From Alphaproteobacteria bacterium (lineage in GTDB: Bacteria > Pseudomonadota > Alphaproteobacteria > Micropepsales > Micropepsaceae), in NCBI GenBank assembly GCA_025350465.1, contig JANXXU010000024.1:124001-188000 (forward strand): 64,000 nt of DNA. Reading direction: 5' to 3'. Made by a program: the position numbers and the translations under genes. This document shows positions 26,753 through 35,325 of this stretch, one piece after another. Below the pieces are notes generated by a model that did no database searches, was not told where the DNA came from, and was given only the letters and a program-made list of their open reading frames with translations. The first letter of the stretch is position 1; each line of letters starts with the position of its first letter.

Positions 26753-27865
26753 CTATTCCGCAGCGACTTCGAGGCTAGGTGCGCCGCCTTCCATCTGATG
26801 GAGAATGCGCATGTCTTCGGAGATCTTAATGCCGGCCTCTTCGTATTTCTTGCGGACGCGCGGCGTGATCAGGCCGACGCGAGCAATAGCGGGCAGCATC
26901 AAATCGTCCAGTGAGTGAATCTGACCGGGCGGCAGATCGGTCAAGATCCCCAAGTCGGCCGCTTCGCTCAGACCCTTGAAGAAGTCGTCGGGATCGATCT
27001 CGGAATTCTTCAGGACTTCCATGAAGCCGGGATCGGCGCGGCTTGCCAAAGTCTGGCCGCCGCCGACCTGCGTTCCCTGGACGATCAGATGGATCGCGTT
27101 GAAAGCAAAGTCAGCGAGTTCCTCGCGAGCCGCTTCATCGAGCTTCTTGATTACCGGGCCCAGGAACACGTGACCGAACGATACGTGACGCGATTCGTCG
27201 CGCATGACGTTGAAGGTCAACGCCTTCAACAACGGGCAGTTGGTGGCGTGATACATGTTGTTGAAAGCGCCAAGGGCGAGGCCCTCGACGATCATGTTCA
27301 TGCCGATCATCACCTTCTCGTAGCGATCGGACTTCAGCGTCGCGTCGATCAGCATTTTGAGCCACGGGGTCATCGGATAGACCATGGCGATCTTGTCGCA
27401 ATATTTCGCGTAGACCTCGACGTGGCGCGCTTCATCCATGGTCTGCGTCGCGGCGTAGAGCTTCGCGGTCGTGTCAGGCACCGAATGCGTGACGCAGGCC
27501 GCGGTCATCAGCGCCCCTTGCTCGCCGTGCAGAAACTGCGAGAGCAGCTGCGCAGTCGAGTGCGCCGTGAAGGTCTCGCGCTGCGACTTCGACAGCTTCG
27601 AGAAGAACGGCATTTTGTGATAGACGGACGATCTGTCCGCGATCAGCGGGTTCGAGGGATCGACTTTGGTGTCCCATGGCAGAAGCTCATCGGCGTCCCA
27701 TTGATTCTGTTTGGCGCGCTTGTAGAGATCCTCGACCTTGCCCTTGCCGAACAGGTAGTCGAACGACCAGGCGATATCCATCGGATTGCGATAGAGGTCG
27801 TCGGGCGTCATGGTCACTTGCCAGTTGCCCTTTTTGACGATTTTGCCAAGCGCCTGCGCTGCCAT
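26753..27865 (-). CDS. Ferritin-like diiron oxygenase of unknown substrate
   Basis: A 370-residue soluble protein with a full set of carboxylate-bridged diiron ligands in ferritin-like spacing: E115, E145 and H148 (DEARH), E194, then E224 and H227 (DESRH). This E, ExxH, E, ExxH pattern is shared by ribonucleotide reductase R2, bacterial multicomponent monooxygenases and R2-like oxidases. The surrounding sequence is not R2: no radical tyrosine context or R1-binding tail is evident. It may be an N-oxygenase, hydroxylase or desaturase-like enzyme. A [2Fe-2S] ferredoxin gene lies directly upstream on the same strand (126-base gap) and is a plausible electron donor. Confidence 0.8.
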   Translation of the reverse strand: MAAQALGKIVKKGNWQVTMTPDDLYRNPMDIAWSFDYLFGKGKVEDLYKRAKQNQWDADELLPWDTKVDPSNPLIADRSSVYHKMPFFSKLSKSQRETFTAHSTAQLLSQFLHGEQGALMTAACVTHSVPDTTAKLYAATQTMDEARHVEVYAKYCDKIAMVYPMTPWLKMLIDATLKSDRYEKVMIGMNMIVEGLALGAFNNMYHATNCPLLKALTFNVMRDESRHVSFGHVFLGPVIKKLDEAAREELADFAFNAIHLIVQGTQVGGGQTLASRADPGFMEVLKNSEIDPDDFFKGLSEAADLGILTDLPPGQIHSLDDLMLPAIARVGLITPRVRKKYEEAGIKISEDMRILHQMEGGAPSLEVAAE

Positions 27866-27991
27866 TTCGATCCTCCCGGTCCATGGGCCCGTGTGTAGTT
27901 TTCGTGGCTAAGAATGACGCAAGCGTCAGCGCGACGTTTTGATTCAGATCAAAGTGCCTGATGGAAATTCGGCGAAAGAGACCGGCTTGCG

Positions 27992-28312
27992 TCAGTACTG
28001 GCGCGCCGGCGTGCGCACGATGAGACCGTCGAGCGCAGGCGAGACCTTGATCTGGCAAGAGAGACGGCTGTTCTCTTTGACGTCGAAAGCGAAGTCGAGC
28101 ATGTCGCGTTCGAGGTCGTTCATCGGCGGCAGTTTTTCCATCCAGCCGTTCTCGACATAGACGTGGCACGTCGCGCAAGCACAGGCACCGCCGCAATCGC
28201 CATCAATGCCCGGCACGGTGTAACGCAGCGCGCCCTCCATGACCGACAGACCATCCGGCACATCGACAACATGCTCGGTGCCGGAATGCTCTATGTAAGT
28301 GACCTTCGCCAT
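27992..28312 (-). CDS. Adrenodoxin-type [2Fe-2S] ferredoxin
   Basis: A 106-residue ferredoxin with the adrenodoxin-type ligand pattern CX5CX2C plus a distant cysteine: C40, C46, C49 and C86. An additional cysteine, C44, sits within the loop. The family elements [16 protein letters not shown] and SRLSCQI are clear. Such ferredoxins carry electrons to cytochromes P450, Fe-S assembly or diiron oxygenases. No isc gene is near; the gene downstream is a diiron oxygenase, which is the most likely partner by position. Confidence 0.95.
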   Translation of the reverse strand: MAKVTYIEHSGTEHVVDVPDGLSVMEGALRYTVPGIDGDCGGACACATCHVYVENGWMEKLPPMNDLERDMLDFAFDVKENSRLSCQIKVSPALDGLIVRTPARQY

Positions 28313-28434
28313 GTGACCGCCGACGCTGCCTCCGTCGCAACCGATAGCGAGAGACGCGACGCGCGCAATTGACCTCGATCAACTCAAGATCGATTAAGTC
28401 AGCGGTCGAAGGCGCGTCCATGCGTTCGGACAAA

Positions 28435-29142
28435 CTAATTCTTAGTCGCAGCCAGGATCGGACCGCCGTTCGGGGCCTGCACGAGAATTGCCGTGCCAAA
28501 ATTCGCCTCCGCAGCCGGGGGCAGGCGAAAGCTTTCCGCGTTTCCGTTCCAGCTGCCGAGGCGCACAAGTTCTCGGACGATGTTCTTGTGCGGCAAGGTC
28601 CGGCCGTCGTTTTCGCCGGCCGAGATAGGCACCTCGAGCGTGCGCCGATCATAGCGGATCAGCCAGACATCGGCGGGTACGCGCGGCGGCGCTGCCGCGC
28701 GAATGGCAAGGCCGCTCGCGCTCAGCGACAACAATTGCGCCGGCACGCGATGAGACCGCTGGACTGCCGATTCCAATTGCCCTGCGTCGATGCCGGTCAA
28801 ATCTTCCTTGCCGTTCAACACCACCTGCGGCGTGTAGACGTTCGCAAGGCCAAGGCCATGCGAATAATCGTACTGGCGCGCGGTGAACTCCCGCTTGGCG
28901 AACGTGTCGCGCCAGCCCAAGCGGTCCCAATAAGTAACGGCGAAACTTAACGCCAACACGCCTGGCCGGTCGCTCAGCGCGCCGACGTTGGCGTTGGCTG
29001 GCGGACACGACGAGCAGCCCTGGCTCTGGAACAGTTCTACGACGGCGAGGTCGCCGGCCGCATTGGGCGACGAAGAGGTAAAGGGCCACACGGCCGCGAC
29101 CGCAAGAACAAGCGCCGCCGAGATCGCAATCATATCGGTCAT
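28435..29142 (-). CDS. DUF1223 thioredoxin-like protein
   Basis: A 235-residue protein with an N-terminal membrane segment or uncleaved signal (about residues 4-21), then a thioredoxin-like domain. The CxxC motif is C43-C46 in ELFQSQGCSSCPPAN, the signature of DUF1223, and TYWDRLGWRDTFAKREFTARQYDY and VYTPQVVLNGKED are its other conserved blocks. Members are thought to be secreted or periplasmic thiol proteins of unknown substrate. I chose ATG 29142 over GTG 29148, since GGGAGG precedes it by five bases. Confidence 0.92.
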   Translation of the reverse strand: MTDMIAISAALVLAVAAVWPFTSSSPNAAGDLAVVELFQSQGCSSCPPANANVGALSDRPGVLALSFAVTYWDRLGWRDTFAKREFTARQYDYSHGLGLANVYTPQVVLNGKEDLTGIDAGQLESAVQRSHRVPAQLLSLSASGLAIRAAAPPRVPADVWLIRYDRRTLEVPISAGENDGRTLPHKNIVRELVRLGSWNGNAESFRLPPAAEANFGTAILVQAPNGGPILAATKN

Positions 29143-29226
29143 CGTCACCTCCCTAAGGACGGCCGATCAGGAGCCATGCGATGGCGCACGTCGAAATGAA
29201 ATAAACGTGAGGCGCGTGTTCCGCGG

Positions 29227-29919
29227 TCAGAGATTCCAAATCGCCTGGGGGCCTAGCGAGGCGATCGCGGCAGCGTGGCGTGCCAATTCTTCCGCGCTGA
29301 TGCGCGGGGCCAGCGAATGCGGACGCGGCGGCAGCGGCTTGTGTTTCGCCAAGTTTGCAAGGCCCTGCTCGTTCAGCGACGCCATCAACTCCAGATGCGG
29401 CTGACGGCCACCGCACAATTCGAGATAAACTTGCGCCAACAATTCCGCGTCGAGCAGCGCGCCGTGGCCTTTGGCCTGACGCTCTTCAAGATCGATATTG
29501 AAACGCCGGCACAAAGCATCTAGCGAGGCAGGGGCCCCCGGATAGCGCAGGCGCGCCATTTGCGCTGTATCGACCGCACGGGTTGGCGGAAGGGTAGCGC
29601 GTTCAATGCGACCAAGCTCGAAATTCAGGAATTTGAGATCGAACTCGGCATTGTGAATGACGAGCTGGCTGTCTTCGATGAAGGCCGAAAACGCCTCTGC
29701 GATGTCGGCGAACACCGGCTTGTCGCGCAGAAATTCGGTCGCAATGTTCGAAATGCGCTGCGCCTCCAGCGGCACGTCGCGCAGCGGGTTGACGTAGGTG
29801 TGATAGCGCCGGCCGGTCGGCGTGCGATTCTTGAGTTCGATGCAACCGATTTCGATGATGCGATGGCCTTGCGCGGGATCAAGGCCCGTTGTTTCGGTAT
29901 CCAGAACGATTTCGCGCAT
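29227..29919 (-). CDS. dnaQ: DNA polymerase III epsilon subunit (proofreading exonuclease)
   Basis: A 230-residue 3'-5' exonuclease. The DEDDh catalytic motifs are all seen: DTETTGLDP (Exo I), HNAEFDLKFLNFEL (Exo II) and HGALLDAELLAQVY (Exo III, with the catalytic His and Asp). The C-terminal part is the flexible tail that binds the alpha subunit. It follows coaE with no gap and belongs to the origin-proximal string ppsR-maf-aroE-coaE-dnaQ. Confidence 0.97.
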   Translation of the reverse strand: MREIVLDTETTGLDPAQGHRIIEIGCIELKNRTPTGRRYHTYVNPLRDVPLEAQRISNIATEFLRDKPVFADIAEAFSAFIEDSQLVIHNAEFDLKFLNFELGRIERATLPPTRAVDTAQMARLRYPGAPASLDALCRRFNIDLEERQAKGHGALLDAELLAQVYLELCGGRQPHLELMASLNEQGLANLAKHKPLPPRPHSLAPRISAEELARHAAAIASLGPQAIWNL

Positions 29920-30564
29920 CTATTTCTCTCTTATGGCCGCGCCAGGTCTTATCCCAGGGGGCCACACTTTCGAGTCGCGCCCCTTGAGGGCCTTGACGAT
30001 CTCTGCCACTTGCACGCGAGCGTGTTCAAGGCCCTTGGAGGTGTCCACCACGAAATCTGCGCGGGCGCGCTTTTCCACATCGGCGAGCTGCTTTGCGAGG
30101 ATCGAGTCCAGCTTTTCCGCCGTCATGCCCGGGCGCGCCAGCACACGCTCGCGCTGAACATCGTGCGGCGCGCTGACAACGACGGCGACGTCGACGCGCT
30201 TGTGGCCCTCCGTCTCGAACAACAGCGGTACGTCGAGCACGACCATCCTTGCGCCGCGCGCGGCGGCGTCCTGCAGAAACGCGCGCTGATGAGCGCCGAC
30301 CAAGGGGTGGACGATGGCCTCAAGGCGCTTGAGCGCGTCAGTGCCGCCGAGAACTCGGGCGGATAGCTTTGCGCGATCGATGCAGCCGTCGACAGCGACC
30401 CCGGGGAACGCCGCTTCGATGGGTGCGACAGCAGCGCCGCCTTTGCCGTAGAGCGAATGGACGGCGGCGTCCGAATCATAGGTGGGAATGCCGAGGGCGG
30501 CGAACATCTTCGCCGTTTCGCTCTTGCCCATGCCGATCGATCCGGTGAGGCCGATGATCAGCAT
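29920..30564 (-). CDS. coaE: Dephospho-CoA kinase
   Basis: A 214-residue P-loop kinase that phosphorylates dephospho-CoA in the last step of coenzyme A synthesis. The Walker A is [14 protein letters not shown]; substrate-site segments include [22 protein letters not shown] and [26 protein letters not shown]. It starts four bases after the aroE stop and ends immediately before dnaQ, so all are likely in one transcript. Confidence 0.97.
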   Translation of the reverse strand: MLIIGLTGSIGMGKSETAKMFAALGIPTYDSDAAVHSLYGKGGAAVAPIEAAFPGVAVDGCIDRAKLSARVLGGTDALKRLEAIVHPLVGAHQRAFLQDAAARGARMVVLDVPLLFETEGHKRVDVAVVVSAPHDVQRERVLARPGMTAEKLDSILAKQLADVEKRARADFVVDTSKGLEHARVQVAEIVKALKGRDSKVWPPGIRPGAAIREK

Positions 30565-30567
30565 CGA

Positions 30568-31416
30568 TCAGCCTTTGAGCGCGGCAAGCATGTGCGCGCG
30601 CAATGCCGTTGTGACTCGGGGCTCGACGCCGAACCAAGCGGCAAACGCCGGCACCGCCTGATGCAGCAGCATGCCGAGGCCGTCGATCGTTTTGCTGCCT
30701 CTAGCGCGATAGCCCGCGAGGAATTCCGTTTCGAGCGGTCGATAAACGATATCCGCCGCCACATCGCATTTCGGGACGACGTGGTAGGTATCGGCTGGCT
30801 CGGCTGGCTTTTCCATCGAGGCGGCCATGCCGACACTGGTGGCGTTGATGATCAGGTTCACCTTGTCGGTGGGATAAGTGGCTTCGACGCGCGTACCGTT
30901 TCGCCCGTCAAAAAGCGTTGCAAGCTCTTCGGCTTTCGATCGTGTTCGATTGACAATCCAGATCCGTGACGCCTTGAGCTGTGTTAGCGCAAAGACAACG
31001 GCACGGGCCGCGCCGCCAGCGCCACCGACAAACACATTCTGACTTTTAAGTGACGTGATGCCGGCGTCGCGCAGCATGCCGATGACGCCAGCGACGTCGG
31101 TGTTCTTGCCGATGATGCGGTCGTTTTCGAAGACGAGCGTATTGACCGCTCCCGTCGCCGTCGCCGCTTCGTCGTGTTCGGTCGCAAGGGCGAAGGCAGC
31201 CTCCTTGTGCGGGATCGTGACATTGAGGCCGCGAAAGCCGAGCTTGGGCAACAAGGCGACTGCGCTGGCAAAATCTTCGCGACGAACGGGAAGAGGCACA
31301 TAGGCAGCGTCGAGCTTATGCTCGGCGATCCAATAGGCATGCAGCCGCGGCGACAGCGAATGACCCACAGGCCATCCGGCAATGCCGGCGAGCTTCGCGT
31401 TGCCAGTCAGGCTCAT
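30568..31416 (-). CDS. aroE: Shikimate dehydrogenase
   Basis: A 282-residue NADPH-dependent enzyme that reduces 3-dehydroshikimate to shikimate in aromatic amino acid synthesis. The shikimate site is seen in PVGHSLSPRLHAYW and GLNVTIPHKEAAF (catalytic Lys), then NTLVFENDRIIGKNTDVAG (catalytic Asp). The nucleotide-binding loop is VGGAGGAARAVVFAL, with NRTRSKAEELA for the NADP phosphate. It overlaps maf by four bases. Confidence 0.96.
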   Translation of the reverse strand: MSLTGNAKLAGIAGWPVGHSLSPRLHAYWIAEHKLDAAYVPLPVRREDFASAVALLPKLGFRGLNVTIPHKEAAFALATEHDEAATATGAVNTLVFENDRIIGKNTDVAGVIGMLRDAGITSLKSQNVFVGGAGGAARAVVFALTQLKASRIWIVNRTRSKAEELATLFDGRNGTRVEATYPTDKVNLIINATSVGMAASMEKPAEPADTYHVVPKCDVAADIVYRPLETEFLAGYRARGSKTIDGLGMLLHQAVPAFAAWFGVEPRVTTALRAHMLAALKG

Positions 31417-32009
31417 GATTTCAACACGCCTTGCGTGCGCAGCATATCGAGGAGCGGCAAAAGCGGAAGCCCGAGAATGGTGAAATAGTCGCCGTCGATG
31501 CGGGAGAACAGCTGGGCGCCCAAGCCTTCGATCTGATAGCCGCCGACGCTGGTCAAAACGGCAGGGCCGGCCTTTTTCAAATAATCGTCCAGGAAGGTGT
31601 CGGAAAACGGACGCATCGTAAGCTTCGCCTCGCGAACCTCGCGCCAGATCGCAGTGCCGTCGCGGGCGACGACGACGGCGCTCGTCAAACAGTGCGTCTG
31701 GCCGCGCAATTCTTGAAGTTGCTTGCGCGCTGCGTCCAAGCTGGCGGGTTTGGCGAAGAATTTCGAACCCAGACTCAAGATCTGATCGGCACCAATCACA
31801 AGGCCGCTTGGGTGTTTGGCACTGACCTTCAGCGCCTTCATCTCTGCCAACAGATCAGCGGCATCGCGTGGCTTTGCGTGTTCGGACTCAAGCGATTCCA
31901 ACACCGACGTCTCGTCGACGGCCGCCACATCGACTTTGAATTCAACACCGGCGGCGCGCAACATTACTTGGCGCGCCGAGCTTCCAGAGGCGAGGATGAC
32001 GGCGGGCAT
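31413..32009 (-). CDS. maf: Maf/YceF-family nucleotide pyrophosphatase
   Basis: A 198-residue Maf protein. Diagnostic segments are ILASGSSARQVMLRAAG, the catalytic AAVDE region, LVIGADQILSLGSKFFAKP, RGQTHCLTSAVVVARDG and SVGGYQIEGLGAQLFSRIDGDYFTILGLPLLPLL. These enzymes hydrolyse nucleoside triphosphates, often modified or canonical pyrimidine ones, and have been linked to control of division. It abuts ppsR (one-base gap) and overlaps aroE. Confidence 0.95.
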   Translation of the reverse strand: MPAVILASGSSARQVMLRAAGVEFKVDVAAVDETSVLESLESEHAKPRDAADLLAEMKALKVSAKHPSGLVIGADQILSLGSKFFAKPASLDAARKQLQELRGQTHCLTSAVVVARDGTAIWREVREAKLTMRPFSDTFLDDYLKKAGPAVLTSVGGYQIEGLGAQLFSRIDGDYFTILGLPLLPLLDMLRTQGVLKS

Positions 32010-32849
32010 TTATGGCGCCGGCGCCCGTGCGCGGGTGTAGAGCGACATCACGGCCGCGGCGGTTTCTTCGATCGAGCGGCGGGTTACATCAATCACCGGC
32101 CAGCCTCTGTCGCCAAAGAGCTTGCGCGCGAATGCCACCTCTGCGCGCACCGTGTCGAGGTCGACGTATTCCGTTTCAGCTGCCTCGTTCAGCGACAAGA
32201 GCCTGTTGCGGCGGATTTGAATGAGACGTTCGGGGCTCGCCAACAAACCCACGATCAGAGGCCTTGTTATGGTTTCGAGTTCCGTCGGGATACCCAGGCC
32301 CAATACGATCGGTACGTTCGCTGCTTTGATCCCGCGATTGGCGAGATAGATGCAGGTCGGCGTTTTTGAGGTCCTGCTGACGCCGACAAGCACGACGTCG
32401 GCCATACCGAGCGACGCCGTACTTTGACCGTCGTCATGGGCCATGGTGAAATTCAACGCTTCGATGCGCGCAAAATATTTAGCGTCGAGTTCGTGTTGTG
32501 CGCCGATGCGATGGCTGACTTCAACACCCAGATAATTGCCCAAAATCGCCATTACCGGATCGAGCACGGCAACCGACGGCTGCCCGATCTCGCGGCATTT
32601 ATCCTCAAGCAACAGGCGCAACTCGGGATTGACCATCGTATGAAACACGAGGCCCGGCGCACCTTCGATTTCAACCAAGGCGCGCTCGACCTGCTTGCGA
32701 TTGCGCACAAGAGGATAGATATGCTCGATCGGGCGGCCCATTTCGAACTGTGCGCAAGCCGCCTTCGCCACGGCGTTCAACGTCTCGCCGGTTGAGTCCG
32801 ACACGAGATGCAAATGAAAATAGACAGCGGCGCTGCGATGACGTTGCAC
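32010..32849 (-). CDS. ppsR: PEP synthase/PPDK regulatory kinase-phosphorylase
   Basis: A 279-residue DUF299-family bifunctional enzyme that inactivates pyruvate phosphate dikinase or PEP synthase with ADP and reactivates it with phosphate. The family's N-terminal FHLHLVSDSTGETLNAVAKA and the P-loop-like VGVSRTSKTPTCIYLANRG are clear. The start is a GTG at 32849. Its homologue in Caulobacter and Rickettsia, RP001, flanks the replication origin opposite hemE, and here it does too, which is the main reason for placing the origin in the adjacent gap. Confidence 0.95.
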   Translation of the reverse strand: MQRHRSAAVYFHLHLVSDSTGETLNAVAKAACAQFEMGRPIEHIYPLVRNRKQVERALVEIEGAPGLVFHTMVNPELRLLLEDKCREIGQPSVAVLDPVMAILGNYLGVEVSHRIGAQHELDAKYFARIEALNFTMAHDDGQSTASLGMADVVLVGVSRTSKTPTCIYLANRGIKAANVPIVLGLGIPTELETITRPLIVGLLASPERLIQIRRNRLLSLNEAAETEYVDLDTVRAEVAFARKLFGDRGWPVIDVTRRSIEETAAAVMSLYTRARAPAP

Positions 32850-33253
32850 GAAGATCTATGGACGAGGTTGTGAAGAAGGATGCCAATAAGACCGGGAGCA
32901 GCCTGGGCATGCAAGGGGTCGGTTATTCATGCCATGTCCATACAGGCATGATTAGCGGATTCATTCCCACCCCTTTTGTGTGATCCCCAGTTCCGGCGAG
33001 CTGTTCACGGGCGGAATTATTCAAGGCTTCGTCCACAATCAACGATGTGAGCAATGATCCCTTTTATGCGTTTGAATCGCTTGAGTTTGAAGTTGTCCAA
33101 GGTTCATCCGCACCTGCGGAGGACGTTCGCCCTTGTCGATGAGCTTGGGGAAGACCCTTGGGCGCAGGCTTATCCCCGCGCTCCACAACACCAACTATCT
33201 TCCATCACCTTAAGTCCTTCTATACTTAAAGAATTGAAGGACGTGAGTGAGGT
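32850..33253. other. oriC: Candidate chromosomal replication origin (oriC)
   Basis: A 404-base gene-free gap between ppsR and hemE, the position of the Caulobacter origin. The segment 33011-33100 is 58% A+T in a GC-rich window. DnaA-box-like sites that match seven of nine bases of TTATCCACA are at 32869-32877 (minus strand), 32981-32989, 33029-33037 and 33170-33178; about one would be expected by chance. None is perfect, though 32981 is one base from the Caulobacter TGATCCACA box. Genes on both sides point away from the gap. No parS, IHF or CtrA site is certain. Confidence 0.6.
33208..33231. repeat. Imperfect inverted repeat before hemE
   Basis: CCTTAAGT (33208-33215) and ACTTAAAG (33224-33231) form an 8-base inverted repeat with one mismatch around an 8-base spacer, in the AT-rich end of the origin gap, 23 bases before the hemE start. 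The two TTAA half-sites resemble CtrA half-sites but are spaced by 12, not 7, bases. It could be a hemE or origin regulatory site. Confidence 0.35.
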
Positions 33254-34291
33254 GTGGCGGATTTGAAAAAAGAGAAACTCATGTTGCGGGCGTTGCGCGG
33301 CGAAGCGCTTGCGTGCCCGCCGATCTGGCTGATGCGGCAGGCAGGGCGGTATTTGCCGGAGTATCGAGCGCTGAGGGCGAAGGCGACGAATTTTCTTGAG
33401 CTTTGCCTGGCGCCGGATTTGGCCGAAGAGATCACATTGCAGCCAATTCGCCGGTTTGGTTTCGATGCGGCAATTTTGTTTGCCGATATTTTGCTGGTGC
33501 CGAGCGCGCTTGGGCGGAAGCTTTGGTTTCAGGATGGCGAGGGGCCACGACTGGAACCTTTGGCGGCTCGTGATGTTGCTGCCTTGACGCGTTCGGCTAT
33601 TCCCGAGCGTCTGTCGCCGGTGTTCGAAACGATCAAGCGGCTGCGGAAATCCCTGCCGGTGGAAACAACGCTAATCGGATTCGGCGGCGCGCCGTGGACG
33701 GTTGCGACCTACATGATCGCCGGCGCCGGTTCGGACGATAGCGGTGCGGCCCGCTTGTTCGCGCTGCAAGAGCCGAAGGCGTTTGCCGCGCTGATCAATG
33801 TGCTTGTGGATGCAACGGTGGACTACCTTGTGGCGCAAGCGCGAGCCGGCGCGGAAGTGCTGCAGTTGTTCGAGAGCTGGGCGGCGACAATACCGGCTGA
33901 AAGTATCGCCGCGTTTTCTGTCGGGCCATTGGAGCGGATTGTGGAAGGCGTCCGTGCAAAGGCACCGGGCGTGCCGGTGATGATCTTTCCGCGCGGAGCG
34001 GGCACGAATTATTTGCGCTACGATGCGATCGGCGCGGATGCGCTGTCGCTCGACGCCCATGTTTCGCTCGAGGCGGCTGTGGGCATGTTGAAAACACGGT
34101 GTTTGCAGGGGAATCTTGATCCTTTCCGCCTGATTGCCGGTGGAAAACCTCTTGAAGAATCTGTGCGCCATATTCGCCGGGCGATGAATGGTCGTGCGTT
34201 CATCTTCAATCTCGGCCATGGTGTTCGACAGGAGACGCCTGTCGAACACGTGGCACAATTGGTGTCGCTGGTGCGCGAGGCGGCGGCGTGA
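33254..34291 (+). CDS. hemE: Uroporphyrinogen decarboxylase
   Basis: A 345-residue enzyme that removes four acetate carboxyls from uroporphyrinogen III. The signature PIWLMRQAGRYLPEYR (catalytic arginine-containing loop) starts near residue 17; ILFADILLVPSALG with the catalytic Asp, IGFGGAPWTVATYMI and FNLGHGVRQETPVEHV are also present. I use GTG 33254; an ATG at 33281 would cut off residues before MLRALRGE. It overlaps hemH by four bases and forms the operon hemE-hemH-hemJ, transcribed away from the candidate origin. Confidence 0.96.
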   Translation: MADLKKEKLMLRALRGEALACPPIWLMRQAGRYLPEYRALRAKATNFLELCLAPDLAEEITLQPIRRFGFDAAILFADILLVPSALGRKLWFQDGEGPRLEPLAARDVAALTRSAIPERLSPVFETIKRLRKSLPVETTLIGFGGAPWTVATYMIAGAGSDDSGAARLFALQEPKAFAALINVLVDATVDYLVAQARAGAEVLQLFESWAATIPAESIAAFSVGPLERIVEGVRAKAPGVPVMIFPRGAGTNYLRYDAIGADALSLDAHVSLEAAVGMLKTRCLQGNLDPFRLIAGGKPLEESVRHIRRAMNGRAFIFNLGHGVRQETPVEHVAQLVSLVREAAA

Positions 34292-35325
34292 AAGTCGCGG
34301 TCGTGTTGTTCAATCTGGGCGGGCCCGAGACGCTCGAGGGCGTCGAACCCTTCTTGTTCAATTTGTTCTCCGATCCGGCGATTTTGCGTCTACCGAGCTT
34401 TCTCCGCCGGCCGTTGGCGAAGCTGATTGCGCGCCGTCGGGCCGTCGTGGCGCGGGAGATCTATGCCAAAATCGGCGGCGGCTCGCCGATCCTGGGCCAA
34501 ACACGCGCGCAAGCGGCAGCACTTGAGAAGGCGTTGGAACGCGACGATCTTCGCGTCGAGACGTTCATTGCCATGCGCTACGCCGGTCCGCGTGCGCGTG
34601 ACATCGTGCGCGATGTCAAAGGCTTTGCGCCGGAGCGAATTGTTCTCCTGCCGCTCTATCCGCAATTCTCGACGACCACGACGCGCTCCTCATTGGTGGA
34701 GTGGCAGACCGAAGCTGCCAAGATCGGTCTGACGGCGCCCACGAGCATCGTGTGCTGTTATCCGGCCGACGTCGGATTCATTTCAGCCCAAGCTCAGTTG
34801 ATTGGCCAGACGATGGCTGCTTTGCCGGAACAGAGTCGCTTCCGTCTTTTGCTGTCTGCCCATGGCCTACCGAAGCGGATTGTCGCCGCGGGGGATCCTT
34901 ACCAGGCCCAAATCGAACAGACGGCCAAGGCGATTGTGGCGGCTCTGGCGCGCTCCGATCTCGACTGGTCTGTCTGCTATCAAAGTCGCGTCGGGCCACT
35001 GAAATGGATTGGGCCGGCAACGGATTTCGAGATCAAGCGCGCCGGCCGCGAGGGGCTCAGCGTCGTGATTGCGCCCATTGCCTTCGTCAGCGAGCATTCG
35101 GAAACACTGGTGGAACTCGACATCGACTACGCGCATTTGGCGAAAGCTGCCGGTGTGCCGGTTTATCTGCGGGTGCCGGCCGTCGGTACGCAGGCTGATT
35201 TTATTACCGGCCTTGCTCGGCTAGTGAACGAGGCGCTGGAGACGATCGGTGTCCGGCCTGGCGGCGGCGGGCGGTCATGTCCGGCGAGCTGCCGTCAATG
35301 CGCGCTTGAGGAGATTGCCGCATGA
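34288..35325 (+). CDS. hemH: Ferrochelatase
   Basis: A 345-residue enzyme that inserts ferrous iron into protoporphyrin IX. Family blocks are LFNLGGPETLEGVEPFLFNLFSDPAILRLP, AMRYAGPRARDIVRD, the catalytic histidine in LLLSAHGLPKRIVAAGDPY, and IAFVSEHSETLVELDIDY. The last 20 residues hold three cysteines in the order CX3CX2C (CPASCRQC). Some ferrochelatases, including the Caulobacter one, carry a [2Fe-2S] cluster with C-terminal cysteine ligands; these residues could be such ligands, but this is inference. It overlaps hemE and hemJ by four bases each. Confidence 0.95.
   Translation: MKVAVVLFNLGGPETLEGVEPFLFNLFSDPAILRLPSFLRRPLAKLIARRRAVVAREIYAKIGGGSPILGQTRAQAAALEKALERDDLRVETFIAMRYAGPRARDIVRDVKGFAPERIVLLPLYPQFSTTTTRSSLVEWQTEAAKIGLTAPTSIVCCYPADVGFISAQAQLIGQTMAALPEQSRFRLLLSAHGLPKRIVAAGDPYQAQIEQTAKAIVAALARSDLDWSVCYQSRVGPLKWIGPATDFEIKRAGREGLSVVIAPIAFVSEHSETLVELDIDYAHLAKAAGVPVYLRVPAVGTQADFITGLARLVNEALETIGVRPGGGGRSCPASCRQCALEEIAA

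Noticed and set aside
33054-33266. A 70-residue plus-strand frame in the origin gap
   Set aside because: No family features, no ribosome site and it runs into the hemE start; the gap is better explained as an origin.
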